Positions 44,219-53,866 of a stretch of 64,000 nt of DNA are shown here, one piece after another. The number at the start of each line of letters is the position of its first letter. The first letter of the stretch is position 1. The position numbers and the translations under genes were made by a program. The notes under the pieces are model-generated. The model did no database searches, had not been told where the DNA came from, and saw nothing but the letters and a program-made list of their open reading frames with translations. This DNA is from Bradyrhizobium canariense (GTDB lineage Bacteria; Pseudomonadota; Alphaproteobacteria; Rhizobiales; Xanthobacteraceae): NCBI RefSeq assembly GCF_900105125.1, contig NZ_LT629750.1, positions 3,658,001 through 3,722,000 of the forward strand. The letters run 5' to 3'.

Positions 44219-44326
44219 GAAACGGGGGCTCATCGGTGACTGTACGATGATGAGATATTGAAGGCGGCGACCGGAAGCAAAAGGAAAAACCGTCTTTTCA
44301 AGCTATTCCAAACTGGGGCATCAAAC

Positions 44327-44343
44327 TCTAGAACGGCTCTAAA
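44327..44343. promoter_or_regulatory. Probable Irr box upstream of bfd
   Basis: On the minus strand TTTAGAG-CCG-TTCTAGA, two mismatches to the ICE consensus, about 110 bases before the bfd start. Confidence 0.55.
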
Positions 44344-44396
44344 AAGCGCTGCGGCACAGGCACAACCTCTCGTGCCCATTTCCGGGACGTCTCGCG

Positions 44397-44672
44397 TTAA
44401 TCGCTTCCGCCACCTCCGTCACTGCTACTCCCGCCGCCATCACCGCCGCTTGAATCGCCTGAAATGCTCGAATGATCAGATGCGGAATGATGGCCGCCCC
44501 AGCCGTGATGGCTACCGCTGTCATCGCCGCCGAAACTGGCGTCGCTCGAGCCAAACGCACCGGAAGCGGAGCCGCCGCTTCGACGGCTCTTCCGCGATCG
44601 CGTCATCAGCGCGCAGCAAATCAGCGCTGTCATGCCGACTGCAATTCCAAAAGCCGTCGTTGCCAGTGTCAT
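44397..44672 (-). CDS. Small membrane protein with Ser/Gly/His-rich tail
   Basis: A 91-aa protein: one N-terminal transmembrane helix (TTAFGIAVGMTALICCALM), a basic stop-transfer (TRSRKSRR), then a low-complexity tail of Ser, Gly, Asp and His (GSHHGWGGHHSASDHSS). Codon composition supports translation. The start at 44672 is chosen by the membrane segment. Metal binding by the tail is possible. It sits beside bfd/bfr, but no shared regulation is seen. Confidence 0.7.
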   Translation of the reverse strand: MTLATTAFGIAVGMTALICCALMTRSRKSRRSGGSASGAFGSSDASFGGDDSGSHHGWGGHHSASDHSSISGDSSGGDGGGSSSDGGGGSD

Positions 44673-44854
44673 GGTGTCGTGTCGTTCTAAAATGAACGGG
44701 GAGCGCCGCTTGTGCGCCGCAAAAGCGCCCACACCAGCGACCATTTGTTGCTGAATATGGCAACCCCGTTCATTGATCATTCAAGCTGAATGTGGAACTT
44801 TCGATGCGACAGACTGCTTAAACGCTGTCCTTGCTCAATGAGAAAGGTGAAGCC

Positions 44855-45169
44855 ATGAGGAAGACATTGATGGCACTCGCTGCCGTCTCCACCCTCGCCA
44901 TTTCGGCCGTGGCGCCTGCGCCGGCTCATGCCCAGCGCGGTGTTGGTGCCGCGATCGCCGGCGGAATTATCGGCGGCGCCATCGTTGGCGGCGCACTTGC
45001 CGGTCCGGGCTATTACGGACCCGGCTACGGCTACTATGGACCCGGTTACGGCTATTACGGCGCACCCGCCTATGCAGCCGGCCCGGGCTATGGACCTTGC
45101 TACTGGCAACGGCAGCGTTTCTGGGACGGCTATGGCTGGCGATATCGCAATGTAAGGGTCTGCGACTAA
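44855..45169 (+). CDS. Secreted glycine zipper-type protein, paralogue 1
   Basis: A 104-aa exported protein: signal peptide (LMALAAVSTLAISAVAPAPA), then a glycine-zipper (GVGAAIAGGIIGGAIVGGAL), a GYYGPGYG repeat region, and a conserved end (QRFWDGYGWRYRNVRVCD). Two Cys are present. Glycine-zipper proteins associate with membranes. The next gene at 45404 encodes a paralogue with the same order of elements. GAAAGG precedes the ATG at 44855. Function is unknown. Confidence 0.82.
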   Translation: MRKTLMALAAVSTLAISAVAPAPAHAQRGVGAAIAGGIIGGAIVGGALAGPGYYGPGYGYYGPGYGYYGAPAYAAGPGYGPCYWQRQRFWDGYGWRYRNVRVCD

Positions 45170-45403
45170 ATCCGTTCACCTTCATTAAATCAGCAACGGC
45201 ATCCCCGGAAACCGGTGTTCCCGGGGATGTGATTGAGAAATTGGCCTGAAAAAACCTTTTTTCCGGCCCACCAGCCTGCCGACGTTTACTTTCGATTGAC
45301 TGTTGTGCGCTTTTTAGCGAGACGGCCACCTTCGAATACGGCGTGTGAGTTCACCTTAAACCCGGCGCTGAGCGAAGGCGCCATCTCCAGGAGAGCACAA
45401 GAC

Positions 45404-45676
45404 ATGAATAAGACATTTGCTGCCCTCGTCGCGGTCGCAACCGTTGCCGGTTCGCTCGCTGCGACTCCCGCAAGCGCACAGCGCGGCCTCGGCGCGGCTG
45501 TGGCTGGCGGCATCATCGGTGGCGCGATTGTCGGCGGAGCCGTCGCCGCCAGCCGTCCGGCCTATGGTGGGCCGGTGTATGTGGAAGACGCCCCGCCGCC
45601 GCCCTGCCACTGGGCTCGCGAGCGCTTCTGGGATGGCTACGCCTGGCGCTTCCGTCGCGTCGAGGTCTGCAACTGA
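45404..45676 (+). CDS. Secreted glycine zipper-type protein, paralogue 2
   Basis: A 90-aa exported protein: signal peptide (FAALVAVATVAGSLAATPAS), zipper (GLGAAVAGGIIGGAIVGGAV), a proline spacer (EDAPPPPCHW) and the tail ARERFWDGYAWRFRRVEVCN. It has the same architecture as the preceding gene but lacks the Gly-Tyr repeats, so the two arose by tandem duplication with later divergence. CCAGGAG precedes the ATG. A strong terminator lies downstream. Confidence 0.85.
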   Translation: MNKTFAALVAVATVAGSLAATPASAQRGLGAAVAGGIIGGAIVGGAVAASRPAYGGPVYVEDAPPPPCHWARERFWDGYAWRFRRVEVCN

Positions 45677-45717
45677 TCTGATCGCGTCAGCGCGGCATCC
45701 GTCGCGCTTTGATTTCG

Positions 45718-45755
45718 AAAACCCGGCTGAAGTTTCAGCCGGGTTTTTTCTTTTT
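45718..45755 (+). terminator. Terminator after the glycine-zipper genes
   Basis: A 14-bp stem, AAAACCCGGCTGAA / TTCAGCCGGGTTTT, with a GT centre, then TTC and TTTTT. Classic intrinsic terminator. Confidence 0.9.
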
Positions 45756-45760
45756 AGCCA

Positions 45761-45812
45761 TAGCGTTTTCGAGCGAAGTGGATACCGGTTCGCGTGAAGA
45801 AAACGCGTCAAA
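45761..45812. repeat. ATAGCGTTTTC-type repeat
   Basis: TAGCGTTTTCGAGCGAAGTG followed by GATACCGGTTCGCGTG and ending AAAACGCGTC. An inverted relative lies at 36943-36991. Confidence 0.7.
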
Positions 45813-45819
45813 AATAACG

Positions 45820-45861
45820 GCTAGATATCCGGTTCTGATCTATCAGAACCGGATATCTAGC
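45820..45861 (-). terminator. Long hairpin overlapping the transglycosylase stop codon
   Basis: A 20-bp perfect inverted repeat (arm GCTAGATATCCGGTTCTGAT) with a two-base centre. The minus-strand stop TAG at 45857-45859 is part of the stem. Downstream on that strand comes TTATTTTT, so it should act as an intrinsic terminator that includes the last codons. Confidence 0.8.
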
Positions 45862-47113
45862 GCGCCGCATTCATCGAGCGCAGCACGGTTTCACTTGGCC
45901 AGCAGTCCACCTTAAGCCCCTTCGATTTCTGATATGCACCCAACGCTGCGCGCGTCAGCATCCCCGCTTTGCCGTCGAGCTTGTCCTTGTAAAGACCAAG
46001 ACGCGTGAGCTGTCGCTGCATCGCTTCGACGTCGGCCGTGCGTAATTGCGTCGAGGCGGACCACGGCGTCGCGAATGGCTGCGGGCTCAGCATGCGGTCG
46101 CTGAGGTGGCCGACGAACAGCACATAGAGATCCGAAAAATTATATTCCTTGATGACGAAATAATTCTTCGTGGTCAGAAACGCCGGACCATAGATCCCCT
46201 CGGGCTGCAGCAGCGATGCCGGCTGAGCCTGTTCGGCGGCGCTGAGTTTTTGCCCGCGCACCGGCACAAAACCTTCGCGCAGCCACTCGCCGATCGGCTT
46301 CGTCACTTCGGGCACGCCTGAGGTGCAATCCGCGCTCGCCGGTGCCTGCACTTCATAGGCCCAGCGCACGCCCGGCTGCCAGCCCTTGTTGACGAGTTGC
46401 TCGGCGGCAGAGGCAAGCGCGTCCGGCACCGAATGCCAGATGTCCTTGCGGCCATCGCCATCGAAATCGACCGCGTGCTGGTAAAATTCCGACGGCAGGA
46501 ATTGCGTGAGACCGGTGGCGCCGGCCCAGGACGAGAGCAAATCCTTGCGCGTCACTTCGCCGTCACCGATCATCTTCAGCGCCAGGATAAATTCGTTGCG
46601 GTATTGATCCTTGCGACGGCCGACATAGGCCTGTGTCGCCAGCACGCGTAACCCGTCATAGGGCAGCGTGTAGCGGCCAAAGTCGGTTTCGCGGCCCCAG
46701 ATGGCGAGTACAACGGTGCCGGGCACGCCGAAGCGCGCCTCAATGCCGGACAGCGCGTCGCGATACTTCGCCATCAGCCGCTGTCCCTCTTCCGCCAGCC
46801 GCGCAATGCTGGCTTCCTTGAGGTAATCCGCCGGCACTTGCACGAACTCCGCCTGCGACGGCGCGCCGGTCGCGGGACGTCCGGGCAATATCAGGTCAGG
46901 CAATTTATAATCCGGCTCGAGGCCGCGCGTTTGCGCATCGAACGTCGCGCGCGAAACGCCGGCCGCTTGCGCCTCCGGCCACAACAACGACGTGATGAAT
47001 TGCGTAAAGGCCGCGTCAGCGGCGCGGGCGGCAGACGAGCCCGAAATTAGCGCAACAATGGAAAGCCCGAGCAGGATCCGATTAAAAGCGTTCACGAGCT
47101 TGATCCGTCGCAT
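45857..47113 (-). CDS. Lytic murein transglycosylase, MltB family
   Basis: A 418-aa periplasmic peptidoglycan lyase: signal peptide (ILLGLSIVALISGSSAARA), an SLT-2 (MltB-like) domain at about residues 35-325 with the catalytic Glu in AIWGRETDFGRY, and GATGLTQFLPSEFYQHAVDF. A C-terminal PG_binding_1 domain (about 355-410: VEAMQRQLTRLGLYKDKLDG) follows. A cell-wall-cutting enzyme in remodelling. The stop lies in a strong hairpin. The next minus-strand gene is tam, 33 bases away, so joint transcription is possible. Confidence 0.93.
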   Translation of the reverse strand: MRRIKLVNAFNRILLGLSIVALISGSSAARAADAAFTQFITSLLWPEAQAAGVSRATFDAQTRGLEPDYKLPDLILPGRPATGAPSQAEFVQVPADYLKEASIARLAEEGQRLMAKYRDALSGIEARFGVPGTVVLAIWGRETDFGRYTLPYDGLRVLATQAYVGRRKDQYRNEFILALKMIGDGEVTRKDLLSSWAGATGLTQFLPSEFYQHAVDFDGDGRKDIWHSVPDALASAAEQLVNKGWQPGVRWAYEVQAPASADCTSGVPEVTKPIGEWLREGFVPVRGQKLSAAEQAQPASLLQPEGIYGPAFLTTKNYFVIKEYNFSDLYVLFVGHLSDRMLSPQPFATPWSASTQLRTADVEAMQRQLTRLGLYKDKLDGKAGMLTRAALGAYQKSKGLKVDCWPSETVLRSMNAAR

Positions 47114-47146
47114 CGCTGCCTACCATTCGTGAACCAGCGGCGGCTT

Positions 47147-47917
47147 TTACCTCACCGCCACAATGAAGATCCGCGGAAACCGCAGCAGCACCTTGCCATC
47201 CGCCTGCGGCGGATAGCTGGCGGCGATGCGCGCGGTGTATTCGGCGAAATATTGCTTGCGCTCGGGCGGCTCCAGCGGGTCGACGAACGGCCGCAGCCCT
47301 GTTCCTTTGACCCATTCCACGATGGCGGCGGCATCCTGCAGCACGTGATTATAGATCGTGTGCCAGATTTCCAGCCGCCTGCAGAGCGGACCCAAAGCAT
47401 CATAATAAACGCCTGGCGTCGGAACCGTGTCGCGCACCCGCGCCTTGTCGGCAAGCTTTTCCCGCCATGGCCCGACCTGCGCGACCTCGCGCATCAGGAC
47501 ATGGGAAGGCTCATCGAGATTGTCAGGCATTTGCACCGCGAGCACGCCACCCGGCGGCAGCGTGCCAAGCAGCCGCTGTAGCTGCTTCAGATGGCCAGGC
47601 ACCCATTGGAAGATCGCATTGGCAAACAGCACATCGGTCTTTTCCGGCGGCACCCAATGCGCGACGTTGACCTCGATGAACGTCTGTCCCGGCAGCCGTT
47701 CGCGCGCCTGCCGCAGCATGTCGGCGGAGGTGTCGATGCCGGTGACCGCGGCCTGCGGCCAGCGCTTGACCAGAAGCTCGGTCGAATTCCCAGGACCGCA
47801 ACCGATATCGACGACCTTGCGCGCGTCGGCGATCGGGATCTGGGCCAGGAGGTCGCGCGACGGACGCGTTCGCTCGTCCTCGAATTTAAGATACTGCTGT
47901 GCGCTCCAGTCCGCCAT
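47147..47917 (-). CDS. tam: Trans-aconitate 2-methyltransferase
   Basis: A 256-aa SAM-dependent methyltransferase. It opens with [20 protein letters not shown], the typical Tam N-terminus, and carries the SAM motif [15 protein letters not shown]. Later segments ([31 protein letters not shown]) are those of Tam, which methylates trans-aconitate and relieves its inhibition of aconitase. It lies 49 bases after the EttA gene stop and before the transglycosylase in a possible run of co-directed genes. Confidence 0.94.
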   Translation of the reverse strand: MADWSAQQYLKFEDERTRPSRDLLAQIPIADARKVVDIGCGPGNSTELLVKRWPQAAVTGIDTSADMLRQARERLPGQTFIEVNVAHWVPPEKTDVLFANAIFQWVPGHLKQLQRLLGTLPPGGVLAVQMPDNLDEPSHVLMREVAQVGPWREKLADKARVRDTVPTPGVYYDALGPLCRRLEIWHTIYNHVLQDAAAIVEWVKGTGLRPFVDPLEPPERKQYFAEYTARIAASYPPQADGKVLLRFPRIFIVAVR

Positions 47918-47966
47918 GCCAGTGCCCGTTTCCGAAGTTTCGTGATCTCTCGCGGCGGCTTCCGCT

Positions 47967-49616
<1,650 letters not shown>

Positions 49617-49867
49617 CCGCGATCCCTGAAACCGTTGCATTTATGGAAATTTGCTGCCGCTGATGTAGCGGCGCCGCTGCCAAAGGGCAACCGCAGGCCC
49701 TTCGTTTTCCATTCGTTCACCACGGATGATTACGGGGCCGAAACCATGCATGCGGTAGATCACGACAATTGAAACCTTCTTTTAATAAATCAGGCCAAAA
49801 CTTGGTTTCAGCGCCCAAAAGCGCGCCGCGCGGCAGGAGCCGCGGGCCAAAACAGCAGGGCCGTGCC

Positions 49868-50125
49868 ATGGCAACCGTCACCCCAGCTACCCTCACCGCC
49901 CCGGCGCTCCGCCGCGACGAAGCGCGCAATCCTTTGGCTGGATTCCGCACCTTCTGGCGCCAGTTCGTCACCAGGGCATTCGACCCCTATCGGCCGGAAC
50001 TGCACTATATGCGCGGCCCGGGACCCGCCTGCCGCGCCAAGGAACGGGCGCTGTCGCCCGCGGTCCAATCGATGCTCGCCGAAATCCGGTCCGCGAAGGC
50101 GATGAAGTCGTCCGCGTCGCTCTAG
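49868..50125 (+). CDS. Small protein of unknown function
   Basis: An 85-aa protein with a Thr/Ala-rich start (ATVTPATLTAPALRRDEARN), an aromatic middle (FRTFWRQFVTRAFDPYRPEL) and a basic tail. Codon positions look coding and the frame is bounded by a clear ATG, but the ribosome site is poor (the CAGGG before it is seven bases away). No domain or membrane segment is recognised. It may be a lineage-specific gene. Confidence 0.55.
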   Translation: MATVTPATLTAPALRRDEARNPLAGFRTFWRQFVTRAFDPYRPELHYMRGPGPACRAKERALSPAVQSMLAEIRSAKAMKSSASL

Positions 50126-50236
50126 CAGCGGCCACTTTTTGGGCCGCAAGCGCTTGCACCCATGGGGATTGCGCGCGACCATGGCGTTCTCTTGACGGTT
50201 TTCCCGCCGTCTTCATCGCCATGAACGGACCTTCCC

Positions 50237-51196
50237 ATGACGCGGCTGCGCTGTGCAATTCTCGACGACTATTTCAACACCACCTTGAAGATTGCCGACT
50301 GGTCGAAGATCGCGGACCGGGTTGACGTCACCGTCTTTAACGAGCCATTCGCCTCGCCGGAGGCTGCCGCCAGCGCGCTGAAGGATTTCGAGATCATCTG
50401 CGCGATGCGCGAGCGCACGGCCTTTCCGCGCGCCTCGTTCGAAGCGCTGCCCAAACTGAAGCTTTTGATCACCTCGGGCATGCGCAACGCATCGATCGAC
50501 GTGGAAGCCGCCAAAGAGCGCGGCGTGGTGCTGTGCGGGACGCAGTGGGGCCAGGACCCGACCGCGCCGCTGACGATGGGTCTGATCCTGGAGTTGACGC
50601 GGGGCATCGGCCGCGAAAACGCGCGCATGCATGCGGGCGAGCCCTGGCAGAAATTCTGCGGCATCGAAATCGAGGGCAAGACGCTGGGCGTGGTCGGCCT
50701 CGGCAAGCTCGGAGCCAAGATGGCGGGCCTCGGCAAGGCGTTCGGCATGAACGTGATCGCGTGGAGCCCCAACCTGACGCCGGAACGTTGCAAGGAAGTC
50801 GGGGTCGGTTACGCCACCAAGCAGCAATTGTTCTCGACCGCCGACGTCATCACGGTTCACGTGGTGCTGAGCCAGCGTTCGCGCGGACTGGTGGGCCGCG
50901 AAGATCTGGCGCGGATGAAGCCCACGGCCTACCTCGTCAATACCTCGCGCGGGCCGATTGTCGATGAGGCGGCGCTGCTTGAGACATTGCAGCAGCGCAA
51001 GATCGCGGGCGCCGGGATCGACGTGTTCTCGGTCGAGCCGCTGCCGGTCGATCATCCGTTCCGCAAGCTCGACAATATGGTCCTGACACCGCACCTCGGC
51101 TACGTGTCCGAGGACGCATTTCGCGCCCATTACGGCCAGATGGTCGAAGGCATCGACGCCTGGATCAAGGGCGCGCCGTTGCGAAAACTGGCTTAG
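50237..51196 (+). CDS. D-2-hydroxyacid dehydrogenase
   Basis: A 319-aa NAD-dependent D-isomer 2-hydroxyacid dehydrogenase. The cofactor motif is GVVGLGKLGAKMA; the catalytic Arg lies in VNTSRGPIVDE, the Glu in DVFSVEPLP and His in TPHLGYVS. The order Arg-Glu-His is intact. It resembles phosphoglycerate dehydrogenase-like enzymes with unknown substrate. The start ATG has CCTTCC upstream, so no clear ribosome site. It ends in a double-hairpin region shared with the convergent L,D-transpeptidase. Confidence 0.93.
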   Translation: MTRLRCAILDDYFNTTLKIADWSKIADRVDVTVFNEPFASPEAAASALKDFEIICAMRERTAFPRASFEALPKLKLLITSGMRNASIDVEAAKERGVVLCGTQWGQDPTAPLTMGLILELTRGIGRENARMHAGEPWQKFCGIEIEGKTLGVVGLGKLGAKMAGLGKAFGMNVIAWSPNLTPERCKEVGVGYATKQQLFSTADVITVHVVLSQRSRGLVGREDLARMKPTAYLVNTSRGPIVDEAALLETLQQRKIAGAGIDVFSVEPLPVDHPFRKLDNMVLTPHLGYVSEDAFRAHYGQMVEGIDAWIKGAPLRKLA

Positions 51197-51244
51197 AGCA
51201 TGATCCGGAAAAGTGGAAACCAGTTTTCCGAAAAGATCATGCTC
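51196..51244. repeat. GAGCATGATC inverted repeat
   Basis: GAGCATGATCCGGAAAAGTG runs to CCGAAAAGATCATGCTC, forming a stem from terminal 10-base arms and a second inner stem. It directly follows the dehydrogenase stop codon. Similar ATGATCNNGAAAA sequences are common intergenic repeats in this group. Confidence 0.75.
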
Positions 51245-51264
51245 AAACAAAAAGATAGCGCCAG

Positions 51265-51313
51265 AAACGCACATCGGGGTGAGTGCCATGACGCACTCAC
51301 CCCGATGACGTTT
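51265..51313. terminator. Bidirectional terminator between convergent genes
   Basis: A perfect 15-bp stem, CATCGGGGTGAGTGC / GCACTCACCCCGATG, with a 6-base loop, bordered by AAACG on one side and CGTTT on the other. It sits between the convergent dehydrogenase and transpeptidase genes. Confidence 0.8.
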
Positions 51314-51331
51314 ATGATCCGAAATGTTGGC

Positions 51332-52543
51332 TTATCGCACTGTCACCGGCGCGGGCAGCGGCGGCACCACGGTCGGCTGCGTGCCGCCTGGAACGGCTGA
51401 CATCGCGGTCGGCCCGGCATTCGGTCCGGGGACCGGCTGCGCCGAGGCGACAGCCGCTGGCGGCACACCGCCCGGCAGTACGACCACGCGAGTGCCGACC
51501 TTGGCGCGATCGAACAGGTCCGAAACGTCGTCGTTCAGCATGCCGATGCAACCTGACGAGACGAACTTGCCGATCGTCGAGGGCTGGTTGGTGCCGTGGA
51601 TGCGATAGACCGTTGAACCGAGATACATCGCGCGCGCCCCCAGCGGGTTGCCGGGGCCGCCGGCCATGAAGCGCGGCAGATAAGGCTGACGATCGATCAT
51701 TTCCGGCGGCGGATGCCAATCCGGCCACTCGGCCTTGCGGGTGATCTTCTGCACGCCGGTCCAGGTGAAGCCGTCGCGGCCGACGCGGACCCCGTAACGA
51801 ATCGCCCGGCCGCCACCCAACACGTAATAGAGGTAGGTGTTGGGGGTATCGACCACGATGGTTCCTGCCGGCTCCTTGGTGGCGAACGCAACTTCCTGCC
51901 GGCGCAGATTCGGCGCCAGCTCCGCAGAACCCGTTTCCGGCTGCTCTTCCGGTGGCAGCGCCGCAACCGTCATCGGCCTGCCGTCGGCAGCCACGCCAGG
52001 CTGCCCTGGTCCGGCGGGCGCGTCCGGATTCCCAACCGATCCGGGCGGGCGCAAACCGCTCGTCGGAGCGCCACGATCAGAATAGATCACCGCCGGCGGT
52101 CCATCGGGACGGCCGTAGCGCGGATCATCGGGCGAAAGGATCGGGCCGGTGGGCGTGCCGCGATCGGAATAAACCGGCGGCGCATTCATCGGCCGGCCAT
52201 AGCGCGGATCATCCGGCGACATCACCGGACCGGTCGGCGCGCCGCGGTCGGAATAAACCGGCGGAGCATTCATCGGACGGCCGTAACGCGGATCATCCGG
52301 CGACATCACCGGTCCGGGCGGCGACAGCGCGGTCGAACCCGGGTCCGACGCGTCTTCATCTTGCGAATCGAAATCCGGCGCGCTGGAGCCGCGGCGATAA
52401 TCAGCCGGATAGCCGGTTTGCGGATAGGGCGAATAGACCGCGCCGGGGGCAGGCGGATAGCTCTGCTGTGCCTGTGCCAGCGAAGCACCTGCCACGCCAG
52501 CCGTCACGGCAGCACAAATCGTCAGAATGCGTTTGATCATCAT
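51332..52543 (-). CDS. L,D-transpeptidase with tandem repeats in the linker
   Basis: A 403-aa exported L,D-transpeptidase (YkuD fold) that crosslinks peptidoglycan or attaches lipoproteins. It has a signal peptide (KRILTICAAVTAGVAGASLA) and a long Pro/Asp-rich linker with three copies of a unit of about 31 residues (GPVMSPDDPRYGRPMNAPPV, then YSDRGAPT). The catalytic domain (about 230-370) has the motif HGTNQPSTIGKFVSSGCIGM with the nucleophilic Cys. A Pro/Ala-rich tail follows. Length is above the usual 170-300 because of the linker. Confidence 0.92.
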   Translation of the reverse strand: MMIKRILTICAAVTAGVAGASLAQAQQSYPPAPGAVYSPYPQTGYPADYRRGSSAPDFDSQDEDASDPGSTALSPPGPVMSPDDPRYGRPMNAPPVYSDRGAPTGPVMSPDDPRYGRPMNAPPVYSDRGTPTGPILSPDDPRYGRPDGPPAVIYSDRGAPTSGLRPPGSVGNPDAPAGPGQPGVAADGRPMTVAALPPEEQPETGSAELAPNLRRQEVAFATKEPAGTIVVDTPNTYLYYVLGGGRAIRYGVRVGRDGFTWTGVQKITRKAEWPDWHPPPEMIDRQPYLPRFMAGGPGNPLGARAMYLGSTVYRIHGTNQPSTIGKFVSSGCIGMLNDDVSDLFDRAKVGTRVVVLPGGVPPAAVASAQPVPGPNAGPTAMSAVPGGTQPTVVPPLPAPVTVR

Positions 52544-52902
52544 CGCTCTTGTATAGTCCCCCAAGCCGACACCGGGTCGCCGACCGGAGATGACCGAAGA
52601 TAGCGGCGCATTCAAGACAAATCGGGCCAATTGGCGCTGGGTTCCGGCATTTGTGATGATCCGCACGGGAACGTTGCAACGAAGCCTCACCGGATCAGGA
52701 AACGGCTACCGCCTGCGAGCCGAGCATTGTTCCGCCAATTTTTATCAAACGCCGCGAAAACCTTGCGCTATCCTTGGTTGAGCCTGATTCGCTGCGCGCT
52801 GGGGTGGCCTGCCGCGTCGTGGACGCGGCCAATTCTGTCATCACCGCGTTCCCGACAGCTCGCAATCCTTCGCAGATCTTCGCGAAGCGGAATTTGACGT
52901 CC

Positions 52903-53832
52903 ATGCTCCCCGGCTTTCGTTTTTTAATCGCCGCGATCGTCCTGTCGATGTCGATCCTGGTGTTCGGATTCGGTGCCGCAGCGCTGCTGCGCACGGCCCA
53001 TGAGGAATTCGCCAGCACGCCAGCCTGGTATCCGGCCCCCGAAACGAGATTTGCACAGGACAACCCGGCCACGAGGCCCGTGCTTGCGATGTTGCGCGTG
53101 GACGATGCGCCGAAAGCCGGGCAACCGGCGCCAAAGACTGCCCAGCCCGCGGCGGACAATGTTCCGGCCGCTGCGCCAGCAGAACAGGTAGCGGCGGCAC
53201 CAGCCGCACAAGCGGCAACCGCGCCGGTCGAGCCAGCAGCGACCACCTCACCTCAATCGCAGCCTCCGTCCGACAAGATCGCCGCGCTGCAGCCGGCCGA
53301 TTCGCCGCCAGCCGAAGTGGCAAAGCCCGAAACCGTGGCCCCGCAGAATCCGCCGCAGGCTGAGGCACCGCCGGCGCCTGCCGTTGCGCCCTCTCCTGCC
53401 GAGGAGACCAAGGTCGCGGCGACCGAGCCGGCCCTGCCGGCGGCAAACGAAGCTGTTGCGGTGGCTTCGGCCGTATCCCCCGATTCGATGGCGCCGGCTC
53501 CCGAAACTCTGCCAGCTCCCGAACAAGCGAGCACGGCAGGATCGTCGGATGCCGACAGCATCTCGACCAAGATCGCCACGCTGGGCGGCCCGCCTGTCGA
53601 TATCGCGCAGGGATCGAACACCCAGGCTGCCAGCGCCAAACCGGACGATAGCGCGATCAAGAAGCGGCAGGAGGCGCGTCGGGAGGCGCGGCGCCGCCGG
53701 ATCGCCGAGCGCGCCCGCCTGGCGCGACTGGCGGCACAGCAACGGCCGTTTGACCCGTTCGCTCCTCAGCCGGTGATGACAGCGGCTCAGCCGACGCTCA
53801 CGGCCGCTCGGCCAGCGGTCGTCGCGCGCTAA
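52903..53832 (+). CDS. Membrane-anchored Pro/Ala-rich protein
   Basis: A 309-aa protein: a single N-terminal helix (FLIAAIVLSMSILVFGFGAA), a long disordered Pro/Ala-rich linker (about 65-235) and a basic region of Arg and Ala (KKRQEARREARRRRIAERAR) near the C-terminus. It probably spans the inner membrane with the rest in the periplasm. It is divergent from the L,D-transpeptidase and may help envelope maintenance, but that is only positional inference. Confidence 0.7.
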   Translation: MLPGFRFLIAAIVLSMSILVFGFGAAALLRTAHEEFASTPAWYPAPETRFAQDNPATRPVLAMLRVDDAPKAGQPAPKTAQPAADNVPAAAPAEQVAAAPAAQAATAPVEPAATTSPQSQPPSDKIAALQPADSPPAEVAKPETVAPQNPPQAEAPPAPAVAPSPAEETKVAATEPALPAANEAVAVASAVSPDSMAPAPETLPAPEQASTAGSSDADSISTKIATLGGPPVDIAQGSNTQAASAKPDDSAIKKRQEARREARRRRIAERARLARLAAQQRPFDPFAPQPVMTAAQPTLTAARPAVVAR

Positions 53833-53866
53833 AGGCTGCACCGTTTTTGCCGAATCAGGCCCTTGA

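Noticed and set aside
44764..44778. TTGATCATTCAAG as an FNR/FixK box
   Set aside because: The right half does not match ATCAA, and the position does not fit a nearby promoter.
44802..44830. GGAAC before the first glycine-zipper gene as an EcfG promoter
   Set aside because: At the right spacing the -10 element is GCTT or TGCT rather than CGTT, so the match is poor.
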